DNA from: Alistipes putredinis | GTDB taxonomy: Bacteria; Bacteroidota; Bacteroidia; Bacteroidales; Rikenellaceae | Direction: 5' to 3' | Assembly: GCA_022009915.1 (NCBI GenBank) | Contig: CP091730.1 | Span: forward strand, 124,001-188,000 | DNA: 64,000 nucleotides | In this document: one piece after another, positions 1 to 9,676 of the stretch | How the letters are laid out: every line of letters begins with the position of its first letter | How positions within the stretch are numbered: position 1 is the first letter of the stretch | Made by a program: the position numbers and the translations under genes | Notes under the pieces: model-generated | What the model saw: only the letters and a program-made list of their open reading frames with translations | Databases searched by the model: none | Told to the model about the DNA's origin: nothing

Positions 1-1652
1 CTCGATGTAGAAACGCAGACGCTCGCCCTTTTTCTTGGCTGGAATCACGAATCCGTAAACTCCGTCCGCCGGATTCACGTCCTGATGCAGTCCGTCGTCG
101 GCCATCTCGAAACGCGAGAAATTGCCTACCACGCCCGTCGCGAGGTATATGTTCACCTCGGCCGCATCGCCGGACACCTCGACGTTCACGCAAACGCTGT
201 CCGACGAGGACGGAGCACCGTAGAGCCTGTCGCCGGCCCACCACTTGACGTCCTCGATTCCGGCACCCGATGCCAAAATCTCGGGAAGCGATGAGAGATA
301 GCCGTAACGCTGCGCGACGAAATTCTTTATCTTGGTCAGTTCGGCTCCGTACTCCGCGTAGGTGAAGTTCTTTTTCGGGTCGGCCTCCACCTTCGCGCCA
401 ATCTTGGCATCGAAAGCGTCCACGGCAGCACCTATGGTCGAGGGGTTGAACGTCTCGGACAGAACGGTGCGATAGTGGGCATAGTAGCGCTCGCGAAGCG
501 AAGGAACGGACAGCAGCTTGTTGGAAAGCGCATACCGCTCGTCGTCGTTGCGGAACATCGGACGCCACATCCCCTTAACAGACGATTGCCCGTCGGCGTT
601 CGAAGTTTTCAGCGCCTCGCCGCCGTCGTACTCCACGGGGACTATCCGGCCAGTCTCCGACTCCCATATGACATAGTAGTCGGTTCCGCCCTTGTTCACG
701 TATCCGTCCTTGTCCTGAAATACGTTTTCGAGCGCCAGAAACCACAGCGTGCGGTCCACATCTATATAGTGTCTGACGGTATCGGCAAGCTGCTCGCCCG
801 AAAAGCGGTTCAGTATTCTGCACGCGCCAATCAAATCGGACCACGGGTCGTCCTTATAGCATTTCTTCAAATCGTAGTACTTGTTGTAGGCCGTGGAATC
901 GTCGCCTAAATAATTGAGCGAACTCTTGCCCGCACCGGCATCTTCGAGGCCCAGCGACTCGTCAGGTTCTGCGCGCCAGCGGGAACCGTTGCGCGAAAGG
1001 AACCACTCCTTGGTCCATGCGTTGTTCAGGTGCTGCACATTCACGTAAAGGCCCCAATAACTGTCGTTTATGTACAAATCCACATAATTGACGCACGCCA
1101 TCGGAATATATTTGCGGCCGAAGTGCGAGAAAAGCGCGGCCCGCATCATCGACTCGTCCTTGTTGGCGTTGCTGAGTATGAACGTCGAATAGCCGCCCAC
1201 ATCCTGCTTCGGATTTACGAAATCGGCCTCGACCCTGAAAGATTCCTTGCCGGTAGCGGAACCAATCGAACCGCGATAGCGCACACCAACCGCATCGGGG
1301 ACTTTCACTCCGTCGTAAGACATGGTGGCCCGAAGACTGGTGCCGGTTCCGAAATTCTGTTCGAGAACGGTCTGCCAGTCGGGCTCGGAAAATGTCAAAT
1401 CTATCCGTTTTATTTCATCGAAATCGTAAACGCCCTGCGGAGAGTCGAGCCACGTCACGAGCCGACGGCCGTCGGCCGACAGATTTATCGCCTCGGGCAT
1501 ATCTCCCGCCGGATACGCGCCTATGGCTATACCGTCGTCGGTATTTCCATTGACCGGAGGTTTGATGCCGCCGCCGTTTTCGCCGGTCTCCTTGAAACAG
1601 GAACTCACAAACACGGCTATCGCAAGAATGGCAATATACGACTTTTTTTCAT
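1..1652 (-). CDS. CotH-kinase family lipoprotein (partial, cut by left edge)
   Basis: Reading leftward from the ATG at 1652, the protein has a lipoprotein signal ending VSSC (Cys about residue 19) and then a CotH-like fold. A typical CotH block runs from DESMMRAALFSHF through YINDSYWGLYVNVQ, and a second block LWFLALENVFQDKDGY precedes the acidic VEYDGGEAL segment. CotH proteins are atypical kinases; in Bacteroidetes they are surface or periplasmic lipoproteins of unknown substrate. The frame breaks in the A-run right after the start (1643-1649): seven bases are read, eight restore a continuous lipoprotein frame. The C-terminus lies outside the window. A TAnnTTTG box on the minus strand at 1693-1686 could be its promoter. 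Family call is solid, substrate unknown. Confidence 0.85.
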
Positions 1653-1742
1653 AGTGCCTTAGTAGTTAAAACGGTTAAATGGTTACAAATATATTAAAAT
1701 ATAATCACATTTCCATATCTGTTCCGTTTTTTTCACGCATTT

Positions 1743-3046
1743 TTACCGCACACGCCTGAAAAAAAGCGTAAAAGGCACTATTGCCGGCCGCTGCGGACGA
1801 TTTTTCAAGGAATCGATATAAAAACCGGCTCCGCCGAACCGTAACTTCGTCGTTGCATCGGCTCCGTAAATCGACACGGCGAGCGGCAGATACTCCTGCG
1901 ACGAGGTTATCATTGCGGTTTGGGCGCTCAGGGTACCGCTGCCAGTAATAGAGAAATCGACAATGCAGCCTCCCGAGGCAATGGACCGCACGAAAAGCTC
2001 AACTGTCAAATCGGCCGTGTCGCACTGTTCGAGCAGATGCGAGAGCGTCATATAGGCCAACTTGGTTTTGGTACCGACACGCAACTGCCCTGAATTCCAA
2101 CCGAAAGGTCCCTCCGTCGAATAAACATACTCGCCGCTGACAAGTTCTCCGAACTTGTTGTCCTCAGGCAGCTGCACGTCCGAAAAGTCGTCGTTCCATA
2201 CATCCGCCACGGTGAAGTCCGACGCCTTGATATATGCGAGAGGCTGCACTACATGCGTTCCGGCAGGGACTGTCATGCCTTGCGGCCAGATACTCTTCAC
2301 GAAACGGCCTCCGTCCATATCTTCGAAAGTAATCGTCACAGGACCCGATGCCGAGAACGGCAGCACGCCGAGCGGCACGCCCACCGCCTCGGGGCCCAAT
2401 GCCAGTCCGCCGGCTCCGAATTTCAGATGCAGCGTGTCGGACGTTTCTGTCATCTCGCGCATATCGCCGCTGTCCAAATCCAAAACCGTGTTGCCAGCCA
2501 ATGCCGCGTCGGACACGATGTGCAGCGACGATAAAAACCGCATCGCCTTTCAGTTTCAGTTCCAGAACGGAAAAAGACATTTTTGAACTCCAACAGCACC
2601 GCATCACCCTCCGACCGGCCGGCCGCAGCGCGAAGCAGCAGTTTGTCAGCATTGTCTCCATCGATAAAACTCTGACAGGCAGGCACGCCGCACGAAAAAG
2701 CACCGGCATCGCACTCTTCGCCCTGTGCGGTATATGGATAATAGGCCCAGAACCTATCGCCGCCGTCGATTGCACCGCCTACGGGTCGGAACTCCGCTTT
2801 CGACGACACGTTTTCGCACCGATAAGGCACATTGGCATGTCCGGCATCGGAAAAGATGCCTATGCAGTCCGACTCCTGCCAACGCAAACGGGACCGGCCG
2901 GCAGCCTCGTCGGCCGAAATCTCCACCCGCGTGCCGCCTTCATCCGAAAACACGCCCTCGAAATGAAGGCCGCCGCCCGCCTGCTCCGCCACCGTACAGC
3001 CGCAAAGCGCAGCACACAAAGCCGCAACCGAAAATATCCGTTCCAT
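1743..3046 (-). CDS. fimbrillin-like lipoprotein
   Basis: The protein begins MERIFSVAALCAALCGC, a lipoprotein signal with the lipid Cys near residue 17. It continues with a fimbrillin-like pattern: an SDCIGIFSD segment, a run ending KAEFRPVGG, then DRFWAYYPY, as in Mfa-like/FimA-like anchors of Bacteroidetes. Two +1 shifts in T-runs (near 2575 and 2534) split it into three frames; correcting both gives about 433 residues. Removing one T from each gives the continuous segment KNVFSVLELKLKGDAV then LSSLHIVSDAAL. It is likely surface exposed or a fimbrial tip/accessory subunit. It has its own promoter upstream and lies 60 bp after the radical SAM gene on the same strand. The exact subfamily cannot be fixed by eye. 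Confidence 0.75.
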
Positions 3047-3068
3047 AAAAGTCGATGTTTTATGGAGA

Positions 3069-3102
3069 CAAATATAATAAAAAGACTGAATTATAACACA
3101 AA
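3069..3102 (-). promoter_or_regulatory. Bacteroidetes-type promoter for the fimbrillin-like gene
   Basis: Read on the minus strand, TTTG at 3102-3099 is followed after 22 nt by TATATTTG at 3076-3069, matching the Bacteroidetes -33/-7 consensus. It sits 23 bp before the ATG at 3046, so this gene may be transcribed apart from the upstream rSAM operon. Confidence 0.6.
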
Positions 3103-3105
3103 AAG

Positions 3106-4186
3106 TCACGAAATGCCGGTCAGTCGGCGGTAATGGCACATCATGAGTTCCCTGTTTTCGTCGCGAAGGTGCATTCCGCCGCCGCGGCAAAAGCGGAACA
3201 TGTCGCAATCCGCGCATTGGCCCCTTTTAGCCCAGCTGCGGTCCCTGAACTCCTCGAAACGATTGTTCCACACATCCATGAAATCGTCCAGATAGATATT
3301 GCCCTGATTGAAATCGGAACGGATGCTCGTACAACCGGAAATCGAGCCGTCGATACGAATAGAAGCCGTGGAGACCCCTGCCGAACAATAATACAAATGG
3401 TCTCTGACGCGGCCCTCGCAACGACCCAAAAAGCCCTCGCAGGCATAGCTCGCATCTATCCGGTCCTCACGGCGCACGGTCTCGATAAAATCCATCAGAG
3501 AGCGGAACTGCTCGTCCGAAAGCTGCAACATCGGGTCGTCTGCCGCACGACCGGCCGGGAAAACCGTGAATATGCGCCAGCTTTTCACCCCGCGCGAGAC
3601 GAGAAAATCGCGGAACTCGGCCAGCGTATCCACATTGCGCCGCGTAACGCATGTGACCACGTCGTAAGCCACACTCGGCTCTGCCGCTATCGAATCGAGC
3701 GCCCGCACGGCCCTTTCGAAACTCTGCGGATTGCCGCGCATCCAGTTATGCTGCGGCTCGAAACCGTCCAGACTGAGCGTTATGGAGTGTAGGCCGGCCC
3801 GAAGCAGTCCGTCGAACCGCCGCGCATCCAATAACATACCGTTCGTGACCATGCCCCACGGGTAGCCGCGCTCGTAGACCTCCCTTCCGGCACGTTCCAA
3901 ATCCGGACGCAAGAGCACCTCGCCGCCTGAAAAGACTATCATCACCTCGTGCGGTTCGACATGCGGAGTAATCGTATCGAGCACGCGCAGAAAATCTTCC
4001 AGCGGCATGTGCCGCGTCACGGGTGCGGTCTTGCAGTCGCTGCCGCAATGACGGCAGGCGAGATTGCAGCGCAAAGTACACTCCCAGAAAAAGCGTGCGC
4101 AGACGATGCTCTTTTATCTTGTCGTCGAGCAGCATGCGGAACAGTTCCAATGCCGCGCGGCGTTTCAAATCCAGTCCGCGTTTCAT
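3106..4186 (-). CDS. radical SAM/SPASM enzyme of a rSAM-lipoprotein system
   Basis: After repair of one +1 shift in an A/T run near 4085, the protein is about 359 residues. It carries a CxxxCxxC [4Fe-4S] cluster (CNLACRHC, Cys about 40, 44, 47), a GGE motif in FSGGEVLLRPDL, and a C-terminal SPASM domain with CSAG, SGCTSI, CADCDMFRFC and MMCHY cysteines. SPASM enzymes modify ribosomally made peptides or proteins. The gene starts 4 nt after lipoprotein B and is in one run with lipoprotein A, so the lipoproteins are its obvious candidate partners. From memory, a Bacteroidetes family of rSAM genes adjacent to putative lipoproteins (TIGR04133-like) fits this layout; that assignment needs an HMM search. 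The start is ATG at 4186. Confidence 0.85.
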
Positions 4187-4190
4187 GACT

Positions 4191-4398
4191 CTATTTTTTC
4201 GTCTCTGCCGAGAGCGAATCGACCTCCCGCACCTCGAAGGTACGATAAGGCACGCCGTACATGAGCCTTATGGGCTGGATGCTGTCGGTTTTTCAAAACA
4301 GGCTCCTCCGCTTTGGCCTTACGGCTCCTGTGCGGTTTGTCCGCACAGCCGACGACACCGAGCAGCGACAGAGCGAAAACTATGACCCTGGCTTTCAT
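4191..4398 (-). CDS. small lipoprotein B, putative rSAM partner
   Basis: A 68-residue lipoprotein is recovered by removing one A from the AAAAA run near 4286. It has a signal peptide ending LLGVVGC (lipid Cys 18), a basic linker, then LMYGVPYRTFEV at about 45-56, and ends SAETKK. Without the correction the frame drifts into unrelated sequence. The motif MYGVPxxxFEV recurs in lipoprotein A next door, which strongly supports the corrected frame. Its ATG overlaps the TGA of lipoprotein A (ATGA), so the two are translationally coupled, and the rSAM gene starts 4 nt after its TAG. Function is not established; I infer it is a substrate or accessory protein of the rSAM enzyme. Confidence 0.7.
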
Positions 4399-4821
4399 TT
4401 TTCCTTTTCAAGTATGATATCCACCTCCTTGACGGCCGCCCCGTTGTACCAGTCGCCGCTCGCACCTTTGAAATCCGAGCGCACAATATCGACCGACACG
4501 GAATCGGCCTCGAAACGGCCTTCTCCCCCATCTCCGTCTATGTCTTCGGCCTTCACCCAGGCACGGAAGTCTCTTGCGACGAAAACATCCGTACGAATTG
4601 CATACCGGCCTTCGCTGTCGGTGATGGACGGAACGGGTCTCCCTGTCATCGACTCTCACCGTAACCTTGATATCTTTCAAAGGCCTGTTTTCGGAATCCG
4701 AGACCCTGCCCTTGACCTCGAAATCGGCAGACGGAACACCGTACATCTCCTTGTAATCGCAATTCGTACATGAAAACCCGAGCAAGGAAAGGACACCCGC
4801 AAGAATCGCTGAACGTTTCAT
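4395..4821 (-). CDS. lipoprotein A with MYGVP motif and regulatory-like beta domain
   Basis: About 141 residues after one frameshift repair near 4640-4655. The signal ends LLGFSC (lipid Cys 18), directly followed by MYGVPSADFEVKGRV at about 26-40. A carboxypeptidase-regulatory-like beta sandwich follows (DSENRPLKDIKVTV, then TDSEGRYAI), ending in EVDIILEKEK. The gene leads the operon lipoprotein A, lipoprotein B, rSAM enzyme; a minus-strand TATATTTG box at 4855-4848 is a plausible -7 element. The N-terminal MYGVP motif right after the lipid anchor is shared with lipoprotein B. I infer that it marks or is the site recognised by the rSAM enzyme. Confidence 0.75.
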
Positions 4822-4917
4822 AATCCGAAAGTTTAATAGTTGCAGTGCAAATATACATAAAATTGGTTACAAATCGGAAAAACTATTTTTTTGTATTCGG
4901 TTAAAACTATCCGAAGC

Positions 4918-5988
4918 ATGGAAACGAACCGATTCGACAGACCCTCCGGCGGGCAGATACTGTACATAATAGCCAACGTTCTGGTGTGGGTGATAATAAT
5001 CTGCATGCCTTTCATCATGGCCACACGCGACGGCACGCTGGCCCTGCTGAACAAATACGTCATCTACATGTGGATTCCGGTGATGTTCATGCTCATGTTC
5101 TATCTGAACTACTACTACCTCGTGGACGAGCTCATTTTCAGGCGGAACAGCTGGATATGGTTCGGCGTGTGCAACGTAGTGCTCATATTCGGCATTTCGA
5201 TAGGTTCGCACATCTGGCAGGAGTTCTACCTCACCAATCTGGTCAGGGACGCCAACGACCCCACCCCGCGCGTGAGCCTCATCATGTTCATCATGCGCGA
5301 CGGCATAGTGCTGCTGCTGACCGTGGCCCTGAGCGTGGCGATGAAGATGGCCAACGCATGGAGCGCCAACGAGCAGAACAGAATCAGGCTCGAAGCGGAA
5401 AAGAGCAACGCCGAGTTGCAGAGCCTGCGCAGCCAGCTCAACCCGCACTTTCTATTCAATACGCTCAACAACATCTATTCGCTCGTCGGCATAGACGCCC
5501 AGCGTGCCCAGTACGCCATACACGACCTGAGCAAGATACTCCGCTACGTGCTCTACGACAACAGCCAGAATTACGTGCCGATGAAAAAGGAACTGGACTT
5601 CACGCGGAGCTACATCGACCTGATGAAACTACGTCTGTCGGCCGGCGTCGCCATTTCGGTGTCCATACCCGAGACGACCGACGACATACTCATCGCACCG
5701 CTGATGTTCATGACTCTCGTTGAAAACGCCTTCAAGCACGGCGTATCGCAAACCGAACCTTCGTTCATCGACATTACAATCGAGACCCTGCGGCACAAAA
5801 ACGACACGCAGGTGATTTGCCGCGTCAGGAACAGCGACCACCCCAAGCACGACGAAGACCGCAGCGGTTCGGGCATAGGCATCGAAAATCTGCGCCGGAG
5901 GCTCGATCTGCTCTATCCGCACCGCCACACCTACACCAGCCGCAGACAGGGCGGAGAATATTACACGGAACTCACCATAACCATTTAA
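4918..5988 (+). CDS. LytS/YehU-type sensor histidine kinase
   Basis: An intact inner-membrane kinase of 356 residues. Hydrophobic segments occupy roughly the first 150 residues, then a short coiled stretch (EQNRIRLEAEKSNAELQ). Next come the His_kinase domain with the phospho-acceptor in LNPHFLFNTLNN (His about 177) and an HATPase_c domain with the N-box ENAFKHG and G-box GSGIGIENLRRRL. I chose ATG 4918 (METNRF) over 4891 because it follows a GAAG stretch and gives the usual short cytoplasmic N-terminus. The cognate LytTR regulator starts 7 bp downstream. The pair is divergent from the rSAM/lipoprotein operon, which is a possible target. The ligand is unknown. Confidence 0.92.
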   Translation: METNRFDRPSGGQILYIIANVLVWVIIICMPFIMATRDGTLALLNKYVIYMWIPVMFMLMFYLNYYYLVDELIFRRNSWIWFGVCNVVLIFGISIGSHIWQEFYLTNLVRDANDPTPRVSLIMFIMRDGIVLLLTVALSVAMKMANAWSANEQNRIRLEAEKSNAELQSLRSQLNPHFLFNTLNNIYSLVGIDAQRAQYAIHDLSKILRYVLYDNSQNYVPMKKELDFTRSYIDLMKLRLSAGVAISVSIPETTDDILIAPLMFMTLVENAFKHGVSQTEPSFIDITIETLRHKNDTQVICRVRNSDHPKHDEDRSGSGIGIENLRRRLDLLYPHRHTYTSRRQGGEYYTELTITI

Positions 5989-5995
5989 CGTCGAT

Positions 5996-6721
5996 ATGGA
6001 ACTCAACTGCATAATAGTGGACGACGAGCCGCTGGCGCTCGACCTGCTCGAAGAATACGTGCGACGAACCCCGTACCTCAAACTCGTCGCCCGCTGCACA
6101 GGCGGACAGCAGGCCATGCAGGCTTTCGAAGCGGGCGGCATAGACGTGGCATTCCTCTACATACAGATGCCAGGAATAAACGGGCTCGAACTCTCACGCC
6201 GCATCGGCGGCTCGGGCACGAAAATAATCTTCACGACGGCTTTCGAGCAGTACGCCATAGAGGGTTTTCGGGTCGATGCGCTGGACTATCTGCTCAAACC
6301 GTTCAACTTCTCGGAATTCAGCCGCGCCGCCGAAAAGGCCAGAACATGGTTCGAAATGAGACGCTCGGCAGCAAAAAACGCGACGAGTGCGACAGAGCCG
6401 CAAGCTCGCAGCATAATCGTCAAGGCCGACTACAAGCAGCACGTGATTCCCGTAAGCGAGATAATATACATAGAAAGCCTGCGCGACTACATAAACATAG
6501 TAACCGAAAACGGCGGCGTCAAGACGCTTATGAGCATGAAAAGCATCGAAGAGCTGCTGCCCGAAAAGGGATTCGCACGCACGCACCGTTCCTACATAGT
6601 CAATGTGGACAAGGTGCGCACCGTCGAGCGCATGCAGGCGATAGTTGCCGGCCGCACGGTTCCCGTATCGGAATCGTACAAGGAATCGCTAATGGAAAAA
6701 CTCGCATCACGGAGCGCATGA
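5996..6721 (+). CDS. LytTR-family response regulator lacking the usual phospho-acceptor Asp
   Basis: Intact, 241 residues: receiver domain (1-about 120) and C-terminal LytTR DNA-binding domain (about 140-240; IIYIESLRDYINI and HRSYIVN are typical). The acidic pocket (VDDEP, D9/D10), the switch Thr (FTTAF) and the conserved Lys (LLKPF) are present. The phospho-acceptor position, normally Asp in FLDIQMPG, reads Tyr 55 (FLYIQMPG; codon TAC at 6158-6160). A single G-to-T change would explain it. It is co-transcribed with the kinase and followed by a hairpin. If the base is right, this regulator cannot be phosphorylated in the normal way. Confidence 0.93.
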   Translation: MELNCIIVDDEPLALDLLEEYVRRTPYLKLVARCTGGQQAMQAFEAGGIDVAFLYIQMPGINGLELSRRIGGSGTKIIFTTAFEQYAIEGFRVDALDYLLKPFNFSEFSRAAEKARTWFEMRRSAAKNATSATEPQARSIIVKADYKQHVIPVSEIIYIESLRDYINIVTENGGVKTLMSMKSIEELLPEKGFARTHRSYIVNVDKVRTVERMQAIVAGRTVPVSESYKESLMEKLASRSA

Positions 6722-6758
6722 AAAAAAGGATAGTCGGACACACAAGAACCGACTATCC
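6721..6758 (-). terminator. intrinsic terminator of glpD
   Basis: GGATAGTCGG (6728-6737) pairs with CCGACTATCC (6749-6758). On the minus strand the hairpin is followed by seven T (6727-6721), the layout of a terminator for the leftward glpD transcript. It may also stop the rightward regulator transcript. Confidence 0.7.
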
Positions 6759-6896
6759 ACCCTCGAAAAAACGAGGCCACACACAATTCACTCCATACGC
6801 TAAAAAGCCAAATACACTCACTTCACCATTCTAAACGGGGCCGTACGAAAACGGACATTCCTTATAGAAGCGTATGGAGAGCTCATTCAAAACATA

Positions 6897-8463
6897 CTAC
6901 GCAAGGTAATAGTTTCGTGCCAACTTCTCGAACGAGGAGGTCTGCTCCTCTATCCAACTCTGCGGCATTTCCAACTCCGCAGCCATAATTTCCGCAACCT
7001 TGCGGGCGGCCTTTTCGGCCTTGCGCGCATCCACGAACAGCAGCCTTACGCGGCGTGCCAATACGTCCTCGACGGTGCGTGCCATTTCGTGACGCACGGC
7101 CCATACGACCTCCGCGGCAGTGTAGTCGTACCCGTCGCATATCTTCTCGCCGAGCGCCGGATTCGCCTTTATCGAGTCCCTGATGGCCGGCTCGTCGCTT
7201 CCGTATATGTACATGTGATCGGCAAGATCGGGATTCTTGCGGTAACCGTGAATGCGCATCTTTTTGGTCACGCACTCCCGTCGCGGCAGCAGCCCGAGCG
7301 AAATGGCCTTATCGACCGTATCCTCGGCCATGAGCCTGTACGAGGTCCACTTGCCTCCTGTTATGGTAATCAGATTGTTGTCCGAGACGATTATCTTATG
7401 GCTTCTGGATATTTCCTTGGTGCTCTTACCCTCTTTCTTGGGTGCGGCAAGAGGTCTCTGTCCGGCGAATACCGAAACGATGTCGGAGCGCGTCGGCGCG
7501 GGATTCATGTACAGACCCGCCGTGCCGAGAATGAAATCTATCTCCTGCTCCAACGGCTTGGGTTCGCTTTCGGGCGTTTCGCGCAGAATGTCTGTGGTTC
7601 CCACGACAACCTTGTCGTGCCACGGCACTGCGAACAGCACGCGGCCGTCGCTGGTCTTGGGCACCATGATGGCGTAGTCGCTCTGCAGGAACTTCATGTC
7701 AAGAACGATATGCACGCCCTGACTCGGCTTTACCATCTTAGGCATATTCGGTTCGTCCATCTGCATCACGTCGTCCACGAAAATTCCGGCCGCATTCACG
7801 ACGCTTTTGGCCTTCACCTCATACTGCACTCCCGTCTCGGCATCGGTGACCTTCACGCCGGCGACCTTGCCCTCTGAATCGTGGATAATCGCATCCACAC
7901 CCATATGATTGACTACGCATCCGCCTTTTTCGACGCACGTCTGGGCGAGGTTCACGGCCATGCGCGAATCGTCGAACTGGCCGTCGTGGTAGACGATTCC
8001 CCCTTTGAGGCCCTTTTCGACCGAAGTAGGTATATATTTCATCACCGTCTTGCCGGTTATGAACCGCGAGCGGCCGTAACCGAATCCGAACGAAAGAATG
8101 TCGTAAAGAGTAAGTCCGCACAGATACAGAAAAATTGTCCCAATACCTGTAATTGGAAATGACGAACGCCTGATCCTTCACAAGATGCGGAGCGTTGGCC
8201 TTCATGCGTCCCCTTTCGCGCAGAGCCTCCAACACCAGCATGACATCGCCCTTCTGCAAATAGCGCACGCCGCCATGCACCAATTTGGTGCTGCGGCTGG
8301 ACGTACATTTCGCAAAATCATCCTTTTCGAAAAGCGCCACGCTGTAACCTCTGGCCGCGGCATCGACGGCACATCCCAAGCCTGTGGCACCGCCGCCTAT
8401 GACGACCATGTCCCAAACCTTGCCGGCCTGCGCCACCTGCTTCACCTGCTCATTTCTATTCAT
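6897..8463 (-). CDS. glpD: FAD-dependent glycerol-3-phosphate dehydrogenase
   Basis: Oxidises sn-glycerol-3-phosphate to dihydroxyacetone phosphate at the inner membrane, passing electrons to quinone. The N-terminus has the FAD-binding VIGGGATGLG, then FEKDDFAKCTSSRSTKLVHGG typical of GlpD. The C-terminal part carries GTTDILRETPE, ITGGKWTSYRLMAEDTVDKA and the helical C-terminal domain. Total length of about 521 residues is normal. One or more indels near 8125-8140 (A-run) split it into two overlapping frames; the intervening sequence is coherent in a third read. It is divergent from glpR, and a candidate GlpR operator lies in its leader. Confidence 0.93.
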
Positions 8464-8512
8464 ATTGAAAAATACACCAATAATAAAAACGCATCTGTTA
8501 TGCCAAGTTTTT

Positions 8513-8581
8513 CAGTTCGGTTCGAAAGTAGGATAGTTTTATTTCGAAACAAAAATACGGCATTATTTTTTTATTCCGCAA
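8513..8581 (-). promoter_or_regulatory. glpD promoter and candidate GlpR operator
   Basis: On the minus strand, TTG at 8581-8579 is followed after 21 nt by TATTTTTG at 8557-8550, a consensus promoter for glpD. CAGTTCGGTTCGAAAG at 8513-8528 lies just downstream and nearly matches the palindromic element upstream of glpT. A further TTTCGAAA palindrome overlaps the -7 region at 8542-8549. Confidence 0.6.
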
Positions 8582-8650
8582 TACCGCACCGACTTTTTTT
8601 ATACATTTTTCCGCGCGTTACGATACGGCAGCACGCAGAGCGCACGTAGG

Positions 8651-8697
8651 GTTTCGAAACGTAACTTGCAGAAGTCGTCTTATTTTTCATACTTTTG
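8651..8697 (+). promoter_or_regulatory. glpR promoter with upstream TTTCGAAA palindrome
   Basis: TTG at 8666-8668 and TACTTTTG at 8690-8697 are 21 nt apart, a consensus Bacteroidetes promoter 27 bp before the glpR ATG. The perfect palindrome GTTTCGAAAC at 8651-8660 sits just upstream and could allow autoregulation. Confidence 0.6.
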
Positions 8698-8723
8698 ACT
8701 GCATCTAACACAAATCATCGACA

Positions 8724-9507
8724 ATGATTCTTTCGGAAAGACAACAATACATATTGGAAGTGCTCAGGCGCAACTCGTCGGTTTCGGTATCCGAACTGTC
8801 GAAAACCATGCAGGTGTCCGAGGTAACGATACGAAAAGACCTCACGCAGATGGAGCAGACTCAAACTGCTCTACCGCACGCACGGCAAGGCCGTTCTGCT
8901 CAACCCGTTCATCTCCGACCGCCACATCAACGAGAAGGAGCGCAACAACGCCGCCGAAAAGCTCGCAATTTCGCGCCATGCCGCCTCGATGATATCCTCC
9001 GGAGAGTCAATCATGATAGCCTCCGGCACGACCATGCACTTTTTAGCCCGCGAAATCAAACCGCTGGACCGCCTGACGGTCGTCACTTCGGCAGTGCCGG
9101 TAACCTCGATTCTGCTCAAAGAACCGACATCGGAAGTGATACTTCTGGGAGGTGCCGTGCGCCCGAGCTCCCTGTCGGTAGTCGGCCCCTATGCCGAGCA
9201 GATGCTTGAAAACTTCCTGTGCAGCAAACTGTTTCTGGGAGTGGACGGCATCGACTTCGAGTTCGGCCTGACGACGACAAATCTCATGGAAGCGAGCCTC
9301 AACCGAGCAATGATGCGGGCCGCACATCAGACGATAGTACTCGCCGACAGCTCCAAATTCGGCCGCCGCGGATTCAGCCGCATATGCGCCATAGATGCAG
9401 TGAACGAAATCATAACCGACGACAAGATTGCCGACGACATCGCATCGCGCATCGAGGATTGCGGAGTAAAGCTCACCGTCGTTCCGCTGAAAGACACAGA
9501 AGAGTAG
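8724..9507 (+). CDS. glpR: DeoR/GlpR-family transcriptional repressor
   Basis: N-terminal HTH_DeoR domain (LSERQQYILEVLRR, VSVSELSKTMQVSEVTIRKDL) and a C-terminal sugar-phosphate sensor domain (SGTTMHFLAREI, EVILLGGAV, FLGVDGID, LADSSKFGRRG). One inserted A at about 8863 breaks the frame between MEQ and LKLLYRTHGKA. Deleting it gives the exact E. coli GlpR spacing between the DL motif and the R-T/H-H-G motif. Corrected length is about 260 residues. Placement between glpD and glpT, divergent from glpD, supports regulation of glycerol-3-phosphate use; the effector is inferred from context. Confidence 0.88.
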
Positions 9508-9676
9508 CCCCCCGCACGGACCGGCTATTGTACGCCTTCGATATAAGGCACATCCTGCACCGTTTTTTCACGGCCGAGAAGCAGGCACAACCGCGGCACG
9601 GCACAGAAATGCACTGCACTTCCTCGAACGCTGCACGGGGCGAAGCGGAACACACACAGTCTGCCCTACTCTGCCG

